NCBI GenBank assembly: GCA_035235625.1
Contig: CP141143.1
Location: 44,811,178 to 44,875,177 of the forward strand
From: Saururus chinensis
Taxonomy: Eukaryota; Streptophyta; Magnoliopsida; Piperales; Saururaceae
DNA length: 64,000 bases
Direction of reading: 5' to 3'
This document shows, in pieces, positions 25,074 to 37,853 of the stretch. Position 1 is the stretch's first letter. Each line of letters starts with the position of its first letter. A model generated the notes under the pieces. That model searched no databases. It had not been told where the DNA came from and saw only the letters and a program-made list of their open reading frames with translations. The position numbers and the translations under genes are program-made.

Positions 25074-26910
25074 TGCAAGTAGATGACCAAGAGACTTCCA
25101 TGATACTTTTGAGGTTGACATGATTGAGAGTTTGGTCGAGGATGCTTTTTCTTTTATTTGTTCTCATGATCCACTATATTTGTTCAAGTCACTCTGATTT
25201 GATAAGTAGATCAAAAAAGAGAAGATAATTGCTTTAAAGGACCCTGGATGAGTATATATGGAGGTGTGTCTAGCTGAAGACAGTAAACTTAGCGCTCTTG
25301 GGAGGCAACCCATCTTTAGGTTTTGATTGCTATTTTAACAGTTAGTGTTTTCTTTAGTTAGCTTTTAGTTTATTATCTTTGTTGATTGATCTAATCATTA
25401 TTAGGGTGTGCTTATATGATTCATTATTGATTTACCCTTATGTAATTATGCTTATGCTTTATAGATCATTTTTCTTTTGATAGTTATGGACATGAGCATG
25501 TCAACTGAGCTACTATTTTTTTTCCTCTTTTCATATCTTAAGCATTGCATTTGTTTTCTTTTATACAATGAGGACAATGTTTAGTTTAGGTTTGAGGGTG
25601 TAGAAAGAGAATTTTCTTTTATGTGTTTTAGTTTTACATAAAAAATGAAAAAATTATTTAGATTTATTCTATTTTATGTTTTTGCTTATTTACATGGATG
25701 CTTCTTTTAGACATGTGACTGTATTTAATAATATCAAATTTCTTAGAACATGACTTGACAAATTTAATAATTTTGTATTCTGATTACTTCATATTTGTTT
25801 CTTGTGCTTATATTTAGAAAAAAATAAGAAAGACATTTATCTAAGTGAGAATTCGAGCCCTTGATTATGGTCTTACATTTTGGTGGTTATCATTGAATCT
25901 AAGTAATTATTTTATTATGAGAGTAAAACTTTGGCATGATCTAGTAGTACTCATGTTATTATAATAGAGTTTTGGGCTTGACTATTCTTGGTTTGTAGAG
26001 CAGTCTAGGACTTTTTGTCAACACAATTCAGGTTGATTGTATAATGTGCTTATGAAAAAAAGTGAAAAAAATTGTGAAAAAGAATAAAAAACTATAAAGA
26101 GCTAAAGTCTCTCTATTGAGTAGACCGGGATGCCTCACTAAGCATAGGGTGTTCGAGTCAAAAGGTAGTGTTGACTAATTTATGATATACCTAGCCTTGA
26201 AGCCAAGTTGGTCAAAGTTATTAAGCCTGAGGGGTGTTTTAACACCTAGTGCCCTAAGCCTACAGGGTTGGGAGTCACTGATCTAACACTTATTACAAGG
26301 ATCTCATAATAAGCTTAGAAAGGCTAAGCCTTACATATGTCATGTGAGATGAGCATAAAATTCTAGTAGGACATTATGCAATTATACCCTGAATGGGTTT
26401 TCAAGTGATCTATGGTGTTTTACTTTTTAAGGAATGTTTTGCATGATTTTCTATTATGATCTCTTGAAAATGAATGGATGCCAATGTCTATTTTTGAGTG
26501 TTAAAATTGAAATTACTGAGTGGACATGAGACATATTGAGTTGTTTGATTTATTAGATTGGGATTATATAATTACTTAGCAATGTCTATTTTTTTTTAAA
26601 CTATTATGTACGTACGAGTACTTGCCACCAATATGAAGTTGTCGGAATGAGTTATTGTTTCAGAAGACAAGTTGTACTATGCATGATTGATTTTACTAAA
26701 TGAAGTCACATGTTTAGGAGGAGTTGATTAGTAAATTTTATGTGGTAGATTCACTACAAACCCTTACGAGACTATAACTCGTCCACTAGTGTAAGCTAGG
26801 GGTTTAAAGGCTTTTTGCATACTCTAAAAACAATCGAGATTTCCTGCGAAAGTGGAATAGTTAGTTTTGTTTTATGTTGTTTTTATTTTAGTTTTGCTTG
26901 AGGAGTAGCA
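25074..26910 (+). mobile_element. Non-coding 3' internal region of the large Athila-like element
   Basis: No protein domain is recognised in 1.8 kb between the protease segment and the polypurine tract. Reverse transcriptase and integrase blocks are not seen. The part at about 26095-26415 recurs as a separate scrap at 44148-44442, so this internal sequence belongs to a family with other copies. Confidence 0.7.
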
Positions 26911-26931
26911 AAAAGTAGGTTTGGGGGTATT
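26911..26931 (+). other. Polypurine tract of the large Athila-like element
   Basis: AAAAGTAGGT followed by TTGGGGGTATT touches the TG of the 3' LTR at 26932. This is the expected place for the plus-strand primer. A T interruption is common in this group. Confidence 0.65.
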
Positions 26932-27276
26932 TGATGTACTAAAATAATGTTCAATTAGATGCTTTTAAATCTTTAATTGCAATCTTATATTGTGTTAATT
27001 CATTGCTTATATGTGCTATTAATATCTTTCATAGGTGAGTTGGGCCTCCTTTGTGTTTACATGTTCAAATGGGCTTTGATCGGATCCAAGTGGAAGAGGA
27101 AGTGAAGCTCAACTACCTAAAGCTACCTAAAAGTCAAGAATGGGCTCCTAATGATCTAAACATGTATGGAATGGTCGAACACAACCTTGTAGGCTTGTTG
27201 GATTTCAGATTTGCATCAAGAGAACTAAATTCAGGAAGATGCTGATTTGGACATATTGATACAACCTTAGTATTTC
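26932..27276 (+). mobile_element. 3' LTR of the large Athila-like element, left part
   Basis: It matches 21113-21450 of the 5' LTR. It is cut at 27276 by the family B LTR and resumes at 31212. Confidence 0.9.
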
Positions 27277-30200
27277 TATCACGACCCAGATTTTTAAAAG
27301 CCTTTTCAAAATAGCATGAACGGTAGTCACGAGAATTTTTTTTTCTTCTTAAATAGAAAAAAAACCATTTGATTAATTAACCCGCTCATGATAACTGGGG
27401 TTCACAAATATAGATATTAAATCATATGATATTATTATACGTCTCAAAATTCAATAAGAATAGCTCATCCATCTAAGTACAAGTTTGTCATCCATCTAAA
27501 CATAAATAACAAGTTGATTCTCACGCTAAAGATATACTTACGTATCGGAGTTGCAGACACAAAAAATTTCATCTTGTGCTCACCTCCTGGTCTCACTTGT
27601 CGTCACGTGGAGAAACTGCAACCAACTAAGCCAAACACCTACAACAACAACAATGGAACCTTTCTTCCTTCAGGAGTAGAGCTTCCAAAGGACAAAAAGT
27701 TTTATTAATATTTTTTGGATAGGGCCAACATCAATCGATGTTAGTTGCCTACAAGATTGGATCCAGACGTAGTTCTGCCTAAAACTACACTTACTAAGAA
27801 ACATAGCATCATACATGCAATGCTTAAGTATTTTAAAGCAACTTACATTTTATGCAAGTCCTTTAATCGTTCCACTTGTCTAATTAACAAGCAATATCAA
27901 ATAATATTATTAATTATCTCACAACCCTTGTTCAATAAAATGCAAAACATCCTACAAACAGGACCACATAAGGGTAATATACAGAGTACGGGTTATCAAA
28001 TAACCAACACTCCCAAACTGGCCTTTAACTAATGGAAACTTCAACAACTCAACTAATTTCTACACCATTCAGAAAATAACTCATTTTTGTTATCTGAAAA
28101 ACCGACTCCCGTTCACAAGGAGTACTGCACATTAGCAGGGAAATCCTAACATCTTTAGGGATCCACTTGGATCAGACATGGGTCTAGAGATGTAGGTACC
28201 AGCTGTGCTCATGGACACACTAGCCGGAGGTAGATGAGCCTTCCATGATGCTCAAAAACCTAGTTTACGCATTTGCAGGGATCCATTGTCCCAAAGGAGC
28301 GAACCCCACAAAGGTCTAAAAGATTACCGCCATGGCTATTGCTGTGAACTAACACAATGCTGAATGAACATATAACTTAATGCATCCAAAGATTTAATAC
28401 TAAACACAACCTATCATGCATGCAATCCTACTCTTGTGATTGGCAAGATAATAGGCAGATTTAGGGCTTAAGCATGTGAACTAATCAACATAACAAGGAC
28501 TCAGACTTCTGTTGAGATGAACTGACTAATTCAACCTTATAATATAACAGATTGGGGTTGAGATGAACAACTTAATTCAGCCACCTAACATGACAAATTT
28601 AGGCTGATACAACCATCAACTTTGAACCTAAGGTATATCACAATCAAGGCTGAAATTTAGGGTCAACATAAGCTGAATTTCAGAGGCATCTTAAGCTGAA
28701 ATTCAAAGACAACATAGGCTGAAATTTAAAGGCTTCTTAGGCTGAAATTAAGAGACTCAATAAGCATGAATACATCATGAACTAAGGCTAAAAAATCAGG
28801 GATTCAATCAGCAAGATTACAACCCAAATCAAGCTGAGAATCAAGTATTAGATAGGCAATAATACAACCTAAACTAGGGCTAAAATTCAGGTATTCTCTC
28901 AGCATGATTATAACTTACACCAAGGCTGAGAATTTGGCATTAATTTGGCAAAAGTAGAGACTAAAACAAGGCTACAATTCATAGATTTAATAGGAAAAAG
29001 TATTTCCTTTAATTAGGCTGCAAATCAGGGATCTAAATAAGCAAAAGCAATCAACACCATTAATTAATCTTAAGCTAGTGATAAGTTACTATCACAACAT
29101 CAATAGTAAATATTGAAACCATGAACAACATAAACAATTAGAACCACATAGGTCACAACAGATCATAATATCAATAATTAAATTCAAGAATGATATTATA
29201 ATTGTTTGAGCTCTCGTGCCCTAACCCTCTTTGGGTTAACGTATTAAATCTTTATGAAAATTGATCATAATGCATCTAAGGGCATTAAAGTAATCATCCA
29301 ACATTGGATACGGTCCTCTCTACTCTCGGGTAAGTCTTTAACCTCTCAAAAGGTTTCAGTATCACATTGGCTCATTAATAACATCCACGTGAATGTGGGC
29401 TTGTCCACTCATAAGGGTATTTCTATCTTTTTGTTCAAGGCTTCCCTAAATTTGAATGGGTCCAAAACTAATCTCACGGTTCAATTAACCATCTTATCGT
29501 AACCCTAGGGGTAAAATAGTAAATTATCTATTAATTGGGATTTTTACCTAACTTGTAGCTTGGTAAAAATTTAGGATACACATTAAAATATCATTGGGAT
29601 GTTTCTCAATTTTTAAATCCACTCACAGGCCCCTGAACCGGAGCCCCTAAGTACGGTCAATAATAAATATTCTATGATTCAACTCATAAGGGTAAAACTA
29701 TAATTGTATACCTTTATAGATTTTATTTTGTTCTAAAAATTTTTGGGGAAGTTCAGTAGGACTCAATAGGAATTCTATAATTTTTTAGAAATTTTCTAAC
29801 TCTTTTATAGGAATGAACCGGCTTTATATGTGGTCTCTTCGTTTACTTCCTTAAAATCGGACCGGTTCAAGAATTAAATAATGAACTGGTCGTCTTCCTC
29901 CTCTCATGACCAAAAATAGAGCAACGATACCATGTTCTTAGCCAGAAGGTACAGAGTGGCTGGTGGAAAATCTATAATATTTTCTTAAGGCCAAATGGAC
30001 AAGGAAATGCTTCGAAGAACAAGTTAAAAATTGAGTAACTTCAGATGAAATAGTATGAGAATAACAAACTAAAGATTCATGCAGCGAATGGAAGGTGAAA
30101 TAGTGTAGAGAGACCCAATAACAAATCCCAGTTTCAGAAATGTGACACAGGTTAACTGATTGTCATTATAGGCATATATCTATGATCATCAAGCAGAACA

Positions 30201-30324
30201 CGTCATGCTTCTCAATTTTGTTCATGGTGCAAAGTCTGACCCTTTTCCCAAATTCCAACCAGTTAAAAATCATAATTTGAAGCAATGATTTACTGACCTC
30301 CAAGGAATATGTGATAACGTAAAT

Positions 30325-30751
30325 TTAGATGATGTTGATGAAGGTGACACAACAGTCGATATTGAGTTGCAGGACGGCATATTCAATTGCAACACCAACT
30401 CCATAATATCTGCTCAAGGTGCAGGCAAGAACCATGTTGGCAATGCTACCGACCACCCCCAAAATCTCCCTTGGTTGGCAGTTTAGAATATGAGAAGTGC
30501 ACACACGGGAATCCCAGTATGCAAACACCATAAACTTTGGACTATATCCTTCGGCCAACTTGTTGTAGAGTTCTCGGTTCTTCATGAGTCTATCCTTCTT
30601 AAAGTGATCGAAACCAATTTTCTCCCTCTCGATCGGGCTAGGTTTTCATTTCGGCATGAACATCTTCAAATCATTCACGATCTGGTTGAACTTCCAGGCC
30701 ACCATAGCTTTGCTAAGTAGCTTGTTTGTTTCCTTCAATTGAAGCTTCGTC
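30325..30751 (-). pseudogene. Captured beta-carbonic anhydrase gene fragment
   Basis: Beta-carbonic anhydrases are zinc enzymes that interconvert carbon dioxide and bicarbonate. In one minus-strand frame the fragment reads [50 protein letters not shown] and YYGVGVAIEYAVLQLN. These match, in order, the plant family's [30 protein letters not shown], VCPSHVLxFQPGEA, RNIANMV and GVGAAIEYAVLHLK blocks. About 110-125 residues are covered, roughly half of the domain. The zinc-binding Cys of FACSDSR is replaced by Tyr, while the following Asp-Ser-Arg is kept. The downstream HxxC zinc ligands are absent and there is an in-frame stop upstream of the FKK block. It cannot be an enzyme. It sits inside a family B LTR, in sense with that LTR's TATA box. 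Confidence 0.85.
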
Positions 30752-30824
30752 CCCTCCTTCCCCCGTTTCCACTTTTCTCCCTTAACGGTTAGAGCTAATT
30801 CCCCCTCTATTAGCCCTAATTAGC

Positions 30825-30833
30825 CTATTTATA
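30825..30833 (-). promoter_or_regulatory. TATA box of the nested family B LTR
   Basis: The minus strand reads TATAAATAG within CCTATAAATAGG, about 380 bases from the LTR start at 31211. The carbonic anhydrase fragment begins about 75 bases downstream in the same sense. The motif is partly symmetric, so strand choice rests on LTR layout. Confidence 0.5.
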
Positions 30834-31211
30834 GGCATGGGGATTAGGGTTCCTAATCCCCTTAGAAGTTGGGCCAAACCTCCTCACTTAGGCCACTAAA
30901 ATTTAATTTCGGAATTCTAATTAATTGGGCCCGCAAAATAACTTAAACAGCCCAATTACACGTTAAATTCGGGTAAACGGGCCCTATACGATATGTACAA
31001 CTTCGAAAAGTCGTATCTCCCTCATCCAGACTCTGATTTGCGCATTCTTTGTGGCGTTTCAAAGCTCTTTCTGTCTACTTTCAATCCATATAAGTTCTAG
31101 CCACTAATCCCAACTGATGATTATGTTATTCTCAGGAGAAGTTCAAGGGGTCCAATATCCTAATTTCCACATGGTCGACATCGGGAATTTAGAAAAATCC
31201 CAGATATTACA

Positions 31212-32377
31212 ATTTTTGGCATTGGAAAGAAAACTTCCATCTATCCAAAGTATTTCTATCCAAAGCATTGGAAAAATCCACAATTATTTATAATTTGGAT
31301 TGATATGATAACGATGGCATTGGAAAGAAAACTTCCATGTATATAATCACTATTTCTGGAAGAAATTCATAATGCCAAAGATATATAGGTCGAATCTGGC
31401 ATGTAAAGGGAATAGTTAACTAACCTGAAGCCAACACAAAGTGGATCTTTTCACTAGTTGTGATTCATATATATAGTTGTGATTGATATATATAAAGAAA
31501 GATGATGAGGCTGATTAGATAACTAAAAAAAACTCAAATATACTTATGTTTTAAATAAATTATTGATTTATTTAATTGATTTAAAATCTAATCATTGCCA
31601 AAGAAGCAATATATTAAGCAATCAATCACGATGTAATCAAGGTATATGATTAGACCTTCCCTTTTGAAAACCCCCTTCTACACTTATAAATAGAGGGGTG
31701 GATGTGTTAGAGGCATCATCCCTCCTCTTTGGGGCTCTCTTCTCCTATTTTTCTTCTTTTCTTTTGTACTTTTGTTTTTAGTTTTATTGTAATAACTTTC
31801 TAAACTCTCTAGCCTAGAGGTGATTTGTAATAATCTAAAGGAGTTCTATTGATGTTTCATCAATGATTTCATGTAATTATTGGTTATTTGAAGTGATATT
31901 TATTTAATATTATTTTTCTTCTTGTTTCTTTGTGATTTAGATACATAAGATGCTTAAAGGCTCTTCTTTTTTATCATTTATGGATTTGATACATAGAACT
32001 CTTGAAGAAACAATTCTTTTAATCCTTCATCTATCCAAAGTATTTCTCATTCTTATTTTTGCTTTTAATGTTCATATCTTCCAGTTAGATAGAATTTTCA
32101 TTCAGTTATAACTGAGATAACGCAACACATGAAGAACATCACTAGATGTTACAATGACCCTCAATGCCTTAGTATTTTCTCTTATTAATTTCTTAACTCT
32201 TTATTACCTAAATACTCTTATACTCTTTCTTTCTTAATTTTTCTTTCTTCTATTTCTTTTTGTAATCATTTTCTTTGTTGCACAAGGCTTTCCTTGTGGA
32301 TCGACCTTGTCTACTATAATTGGCATGTAAAACAAATCTAAATTTGACTTCTTCATAGTCTTGGTTTAGACGTAACA
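31212..32377 (+). mobile_element. 3' LTR of the large Athila-like element, right part
   Basis: It matches about 21450-22515 of the 5' LTR, including the TATA phrase (31685-31693) and the closing CGTAACA. It is followed by the TTAAC target duplication and then satellite. Confidence 0.9.
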
Positions 32378-33670
32378 TTAACCAAATAAAATCAAATAAG
32401 TTAAGGAATATAGGCCAAATTGTGGTATCACTTTGTCCATTTGATTCCTTATTACGAACGTAACAAATGAAATTGAGCTCTCTTTAAACTTTAAATAATA
32501 TAATGATTTTTGCACATTCATAACGAACTTTGATTTTAATCGATTAATAGGATATAACTTCACAAAAAGTGGTCTGATTGCTTCATCGTTTTGTGTGTTT
32601 GATCATTACATGAACATATAAAATGAGTATGAAATTATTTTAAATAATTAAAGATACATTCGTAATTAGCTTTGGCGCTTCGTTCTAAATATTGTTAAGT
32701 GAATGAAATCATATAAGCTAAGGAAGAACGGTCAAATTGTGGTATTACTTTGTACATTTAATTTATTAATAAACGTAACAAATGAATGTGAGGTCTCTTT
32801 AAAGTTTAATTGATATAACAATTTGTACACATTCTTATCGAACTTCAGTTTTAATCGATTGAAATAATTTAACTTAACCAAAAGTGGACACATTAGTTCG
32901 TCATTTAGTGCATTTATTTTATTTTTACGAACTTAGAAAATAAGTACGCCTTTATTTAAACTAATTAAATAGACATTTGTGATAACCTATGGTGCTTTCT
33001 TCTAAATCTAGTTAAGCAGAAGGAATCATAGGACTTAAGGAAGAACATTTAAATTGTGGTATCACTTTGTCCATTTGATTCGTTATTACGAATGTAACAA
33101 ATGAATGGGCGGTCTCCTTAAACTTTAAACGATATAACCATTTGTATACATTCTTAACAAACATCAGTTTTAATCATTTGAAATAATATAAGTTGACCAA
33201 AAGTTGTCTCATTGGTTCCTCATTTTGTATGTTTGATTTATTCTAACGAACTTAGCAAATAAGTACGTATTAGCATAGAACAATTCAATACACATTTGTG
33301 ATGAACTTTGCTACTTTGTTATAAATCTAGTTAAGCGAATGAAATCATATATATTAAGGAAGAATGGTCAAATTGTGGCATCACTTAGTCATTTGATTCA
33401 TAATTATGAATATAATAATAGAATGTGACATTTCTTTAAACTTTAAATGTTATAACAATTTGTACACATTCATAATGAATTTTGATTGTAATCAATTAAA
33501 AGGATATAACTTCACCAAAAGTAGTACAATCAGTTCGTCATTTAGTACATTTGAATCATTCTTATGAACATAGAAAATGAGTACCAATTTATTTAAAATA
33601 ACTAAATATACCTTTGCGATGAGCTTCGGTGATTTGTTCTAAATCTTGTTAAGTAAATCAAATCATATAA

Positions 33671-34308
33671 GTTAAGGGAGAACGGTCAAATTGTGGTATC
33701 ACTTTGTCAATTAGATTCGTTATCATGAATATCACAAATTAATGGGAGCTCTTTTAAAACTTTAAACAATATATCCATTCATGCACATTCTTAACTAACG
33801 TCAGTTTTAATAAATTAAAATGATATATCTTTAACAAAACTGGTCCAATTGCTTCCTCGTTTATTACATTTGATTCATTCCTACGAACTTAGGAAATGAG
33901 TATATATTTATATAAAATAATTAAATAAACATTCGTTATGAGCTCTTGTGCTTTGTTATAAATCTATTTAAGCAAAAGAAATCATATAAGTTAAGGGAGA
34001 ACGGTCAAATTGTGGTATCACTTTGTCAATTAGATTCGTTATCATGAATATCACAAATTAATGGGAGGTCTTTTTAAACTTTAAACAATATATCCATTCA
34101 TGCACATTCTTAACTAACGTCAGTTTTAATAAATTAAAATGATATATCTTTAACAAAACTGGTCCGATTGCTTCCTCGTTTATTACATTTGATTCATTCC
34201 TACGAACTTAGGAAATGAGTATATATTTATATAAAATAATTAAATAAACATTCGTTATGAGCTCTTGTGCTTTGTTATAAATCTATTTAAGCAAAAGAAA
34301 TCATATAA
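33671..34308 (+). repeat. Recently duplicated satellite monomer pair
   Basis: 33671-33989 and 33990-34308 are two adjacent 319-bp monomers with only a few differences by eye, far closer than other neighbours. They share private variants such as GTTATCATGAATATCACAAA and ACTAACGTCAGTTTTAATAA. A fresh unequal exchange is the likely cause. Confidence 0.9.
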
Positions 34309-36039
34309 GTTAAAGAAGAATGGTCAAATTGTGGTATCACATTTTTAATTTGATTTGTTATTACACGCATAATAAATAAATGGGAGGACTCTTTAAACTT
34401 TAAACGATACAACGATATGCGCAAATTCTTAATGACTTTGGTTTTAATCGATTAAAAGGATATAACTTGACAAAAATTAATTGAATAGACATTTGTGACT
34501 AGCTTTTGTGCTTTGTTCTAAATCTAGTTAAGGAAGTATGGTCAAATTGTAGTATCACTTTATCCATTTGATTAGTTATTACAAATGTAACAAATGAATG
34601 GGAGGTTTTTTTAAACTTTAAGCGATATAACCATTTATAACAAACATTAGTTTTAATTTATTAAAAGGATATGACTTCATTGAAAGTGGCCCGATTGGTT
34701 CGTTTAGTGCGTTTAATTTAACTCATACGAACTTAACAAATTAGTACACATTTATTTATAACAGTTAATTACACATTTGCGACGAGCTTTGGTGCTTTGC
34801 TATAAATCTAGCTAAGCGAATGAAAACACATAAGTTAAGGAAGAACAATAAAATTACGGTGTCACTTCATCCATTTGATTTGTTATTACGAATGTAACAA
34901 ATGAATGGGGGGACTTTTTAGACTTTAAAAGATATAACCATTTGTGCACATTTTTAACGTACTTCAATTTTAATGGAAAGAAATAATATAACTTGAATAA
35001 AAGTGTTCTGTTTGGTTCCTCATTTAGTAGGTTTGATTTATTTTTATGGACATAGCAAATAGGTATGTATTTATATAAAATAATTAAATACACATCCGTG
35101 ACGAGCTCTAGTGCTTTCTTCTAAATCTATTTAAGCAAAAGAAATCATATAAGTTAAAGAAGAGCAGTCAAATTGTGGTAAATCTTTTTCAATTTGATTC
35201 ATTATTACGAACGTATAAATGAATGGGAGGTCTCTTTAAACTTTAAATGATACAACAATTTTTGCACATCCATAACAAACTTTGGTTTTAATCAATTAAA
35301 AAGATATTACTTCACAAAAAATGGTCCCATTGGTTCACCATTTACTGCATTTGATTCATTCTTATGAATATAGTAAATAAGTATGTATTTATTTCAAAAT
35401 TTTAATACACATTTGTGACGAGCTTTGGTGCTTTGTTCTAAATCTAGTTAAGCAGACATAATGATATATGTTAAGGAATAATGATTAAATTGTGTTATAA
35501 CTTTGTCCATTTAATTCATTATTACAAATGTAACAAATAAATGGGAGGTCTCTTAAAGCTGTAAACAATATGAAGATTTGTGCACATTCTTAACAAACTT
35601 CGGTTTTAATCGATTAAAAGGATATAACTTCACCAAAACTGGTCTGATTGATTCATCGTTTAGTGCATTTGAATCATTCTTATGAACATAGCAAATGAGT
35701 ACGTATTTATTGAAAACAATTAAAAATACATTCGCGACAACCATTTGTGCTTTGTTCTAAATTTAGTTTAAGTAAATAAAATCATATAAGTTAAGAAAGA
35801 ACAATTAATTAGTGGTATCACTTTGTCCATTTAATTCATTATTATGAACATAACAAATGATTTAGAGCTCACTTTAGTACGTTTGGTTCATACTTACGAT
35901 CTTAGCAAATTTGTATGTATTTATCTAAAACAATTAAATACACATTTGTGACTAGCTTTGTTGCTTTATTTTAAATTTAGTTAAGCAAATGAAATCATAT
36001 ATGTTAAGGAAGATCGGTCAAATTGTGGTATCACTTTGT

Positions 36040-37285
36040 CTATTTGTTTTAAATCTAGTTAAGAAAATGAAAACATATAAGTTAAGGAAGATCAGTCAAA
36101 TTGTGGTATCACTTTGTCCATTTAATTCATTATTATGAACATAACAAATCAATTAGAGGACTTTTTAAACTTTAAAGGATATAACAATTTATACACACTT
36201 TTAACTAACTTCAATTTTAATTGATTAAAAGGATATAAAATACTTGACCAAAAGCGGTGCGATGGGTTCATCGTTTAGTACGTTTGATTCATTATTACGA
36301 ACATAGCAAATGAGTATGTAACTATATAAAATAATTAAATACACATTTGTGATGATCTTTGGTGATTTGTTATAAATCTAGTTAAGTAAATGAAATCATA
36401 TAAGTTAAGAATGGTAAAATTATGGTATTACTTTGTTAATTTGATTCATTATTACGAACATAACAAATGAATGAGAGGTCTCTTGAAACTTTAAACAATA
36501 TAATGATTTGTGCACATTAATAATAAACTTTGGTTTGAATCAATTAAAAGTATATAACTTCACCATGGGTAGTATGATTAGTTTGTCATTTAGTACATTT
36601 AATTCATTTATAAAAACATAAAAAATGAGTACGTATTTATTTAAAATAATTAAATACATATTTGCAATGAGCTTTGGTGCTTTGTTCTAAATCTAGTTAA
36701 GCAAATGAAATGATATAAGTGAAGGAAGATCTGTCAAATTGTTGTATCACTTTGTCAATTTCATTCCTTATTATGAATATAACAAATAAATAGGAGGCCT
36801 CTTTAAACTTTAAAGGATATAAAGATTTAAACACACTCTTAAGGAACTTTTATTTTAATAGATTAAAATGATAATTTGACCAAAAGTGGTGTCATCGGTT
36901 CATCATTTAGTGCGTTTGATTCATTATTGCGAACATATCAAATGAGTACGTAATTATATAAAATAATGAAATACACATTCATGACGAGCTTTGGTGCTTT
37001 GTTCTAAATCTAGATAAGTAAATGAAATCATATAAGTTAAGAATGGTAAAATTTTGGTATCATTTTGTTAATTTGATTCATTATTACAAATGTAACAAAT
37101 GTATGGGAGGTCTCTTAAAACTATAAACGATATAATGATTTGTGCACATTAATACTGAACTTAGGTTTTAATTATTTAAAATTATATAACTTCACCAAAG
37201 GTGGTCCGAAAGGATCATCATTTAGTACATTTAATTCATTCTTACGAACATAACAAATGAGTACATATTTATTGAAAATAATTAA
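36040..37285 (+). repeat. Two-monomer higher-order repeat in the satellite
   Basis: Private variants recur about 640 bp apart: a shortened GTTAAGAATGGTAAAATT near 36400 and 37036, GTGCACATTAATA near 36510 and 37142, and an alternating partner monomer with GGAAGATC near 36088 and 36724. Two dimer units are visible. Confidence 0.7.
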
Positions 37286-37288
37286 ATA

Positions 37289-37665
37289 AGGGAAAATTAT
37301 ATAAATAATAATAATTTTTTTTTTACCAAAATAAACCACTTTGGGAAATATTTCCCAAAAGTGGTGTTCCTTTTTGCCACACAGGCGCCAGCCAAGCAGC
37401 TAGCGCCTGCGTGGCTTTTTTTTTAAATTTTTAAGTTGATTTCGTAATTTAGAAGGATGAAATTGGTTTTAAGCCGATTTCGTCCTTCTAAACGACGAAA
37501 CCGGTTTAAGTTGAACCGGTTTCGTCGTTCTGAATGACGAAATCAACTTAAGCTGATTTCGTCGTTCTGAACAACGAAACTGCCACACTTGTCCCATTTC
37601 GTCCTCCGGTCTCAGCGGCAATACTGATTTCATCGTTCTAAACGACGAAATCACCTTAATCTTTT
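37289..37665. repeat. Left terminal inverted repeat of the MULE
   Basis: It mirrors 43770-44147. It holds CTTTGGGAAATATTTCCCAA, a GCC-rich block around GGCGCCAGCCAAGCAGC, and then about six copies of a short unit built on TTTCGTCGTTCTGAA and its complement. Several units are palindromes, such as 37626-37652 (GATTTC...GAAATC). It also contains a minus-strand open frame of about 60 codons that is only a reading of these repeats. Confidence 0.9.
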
Positions 37666-37853
37666 TTTACAAACTATTTGAAACTAATTTTATCACTTGT
37701 CCCTGTTCATTCATTCAAAACATACACAATTGCATTCATTCCACCTAGCATAACAAATATAACATTAAAGTACATCGTAGATAAGTATCAAATATATTAC
37801 ATCACAAGTCGAAAAAATGTTTAGTTTAAAATAAACATATAAAAAATGTAATG
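37666..37853. other. Non-coding gap between left MULE repeat and mobile domain gene
   Basis: AT-rich, no open frame of note. It lies just downstream of the plant mobile domain gene's stop and is best read as its 3' untranslated region. Confidence 0.4.

Larger units (their letters stand above)
27277..31211 (-). mobile_element. Nested family B LTR, long form, carrying a gene fragment
   Basis: A reverse copy of family B: on the plus strand it runs from TATCACGACCCAGATTTTTA to CCCAGATATTACA. Flanks ATTTC (27272-27276) and ATTTT (31212-31216) look like an aged 5-bp target duplication. At 3935 bp it is the longest copy here. Its outer parts match the copies at 15953 and 48647. The middle includes short repeats with core AGGCTGAAATT near 28640-28760 and, near 30325-30751, a carbonic anhydrase fragment not seen in the other copies. 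A TATA motif on the minus strand near 30825 puts the fragment downstream of the LTR promoter in sense. No gag or pol is present, so it is taken as a solo LTR. Confidence 0.8.
21113..32377 (+). mobile_element. Athila-like Ty3/gypsy element with both LTRs and a nested LTR
   Basis: Both ends are clear: LTRs start TGATGYACTAAAATAATG and end CGTAACA, with TTAAC at 21108-21112 and 32378-32382. The 5' LTR is 21113-22515. The 3' LTR starts at 26932 and is split by a family B LTR (27277-31211). Without that insert the element is about 7.3 kb. Parts seen are a decayed primer site (22522-22539), gag, a protease segment and a polypurine tract; no reverse transcriptase, RNase H or integrase is recognised, so it is either a non-autonomous or a shortened form. 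By eye the first 345 bp of the two LTRs differ at about one base in ten, suggesting several million years. It is broken in several places. Confidence 0.9.
32378..37288 (+). repeat. 315-bp satellite array, block 4
   Basis: About 15-16 monomers in the same orientation as blocks 1-3. It holds a nearly identical tandem pair (33671-34308) and a two-monomer higher-order repeat near 36040-37285, both listed separately. No genes are seen. Confidence 0.95.

Noticed and set aside
27514-28032. Open frames in the nested LTR as possible proteins
   Set aside because: The same readings recur at 48882-49076 and 16837-17037 in other family B copies in line with LTR sequence, and no domain is recognisable.
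29254-29502. 82-codon plus-strand open frame in the nested LTR
   Set aside because: No family resemblance, single copy, in LTR sequence; chance frame.
37469-37654. Minus-strand open frame with repeated SFRTTKP phrases
   Set aside because: It lies wholly in the MULE inverted repeat and only translates its short subrepeats.
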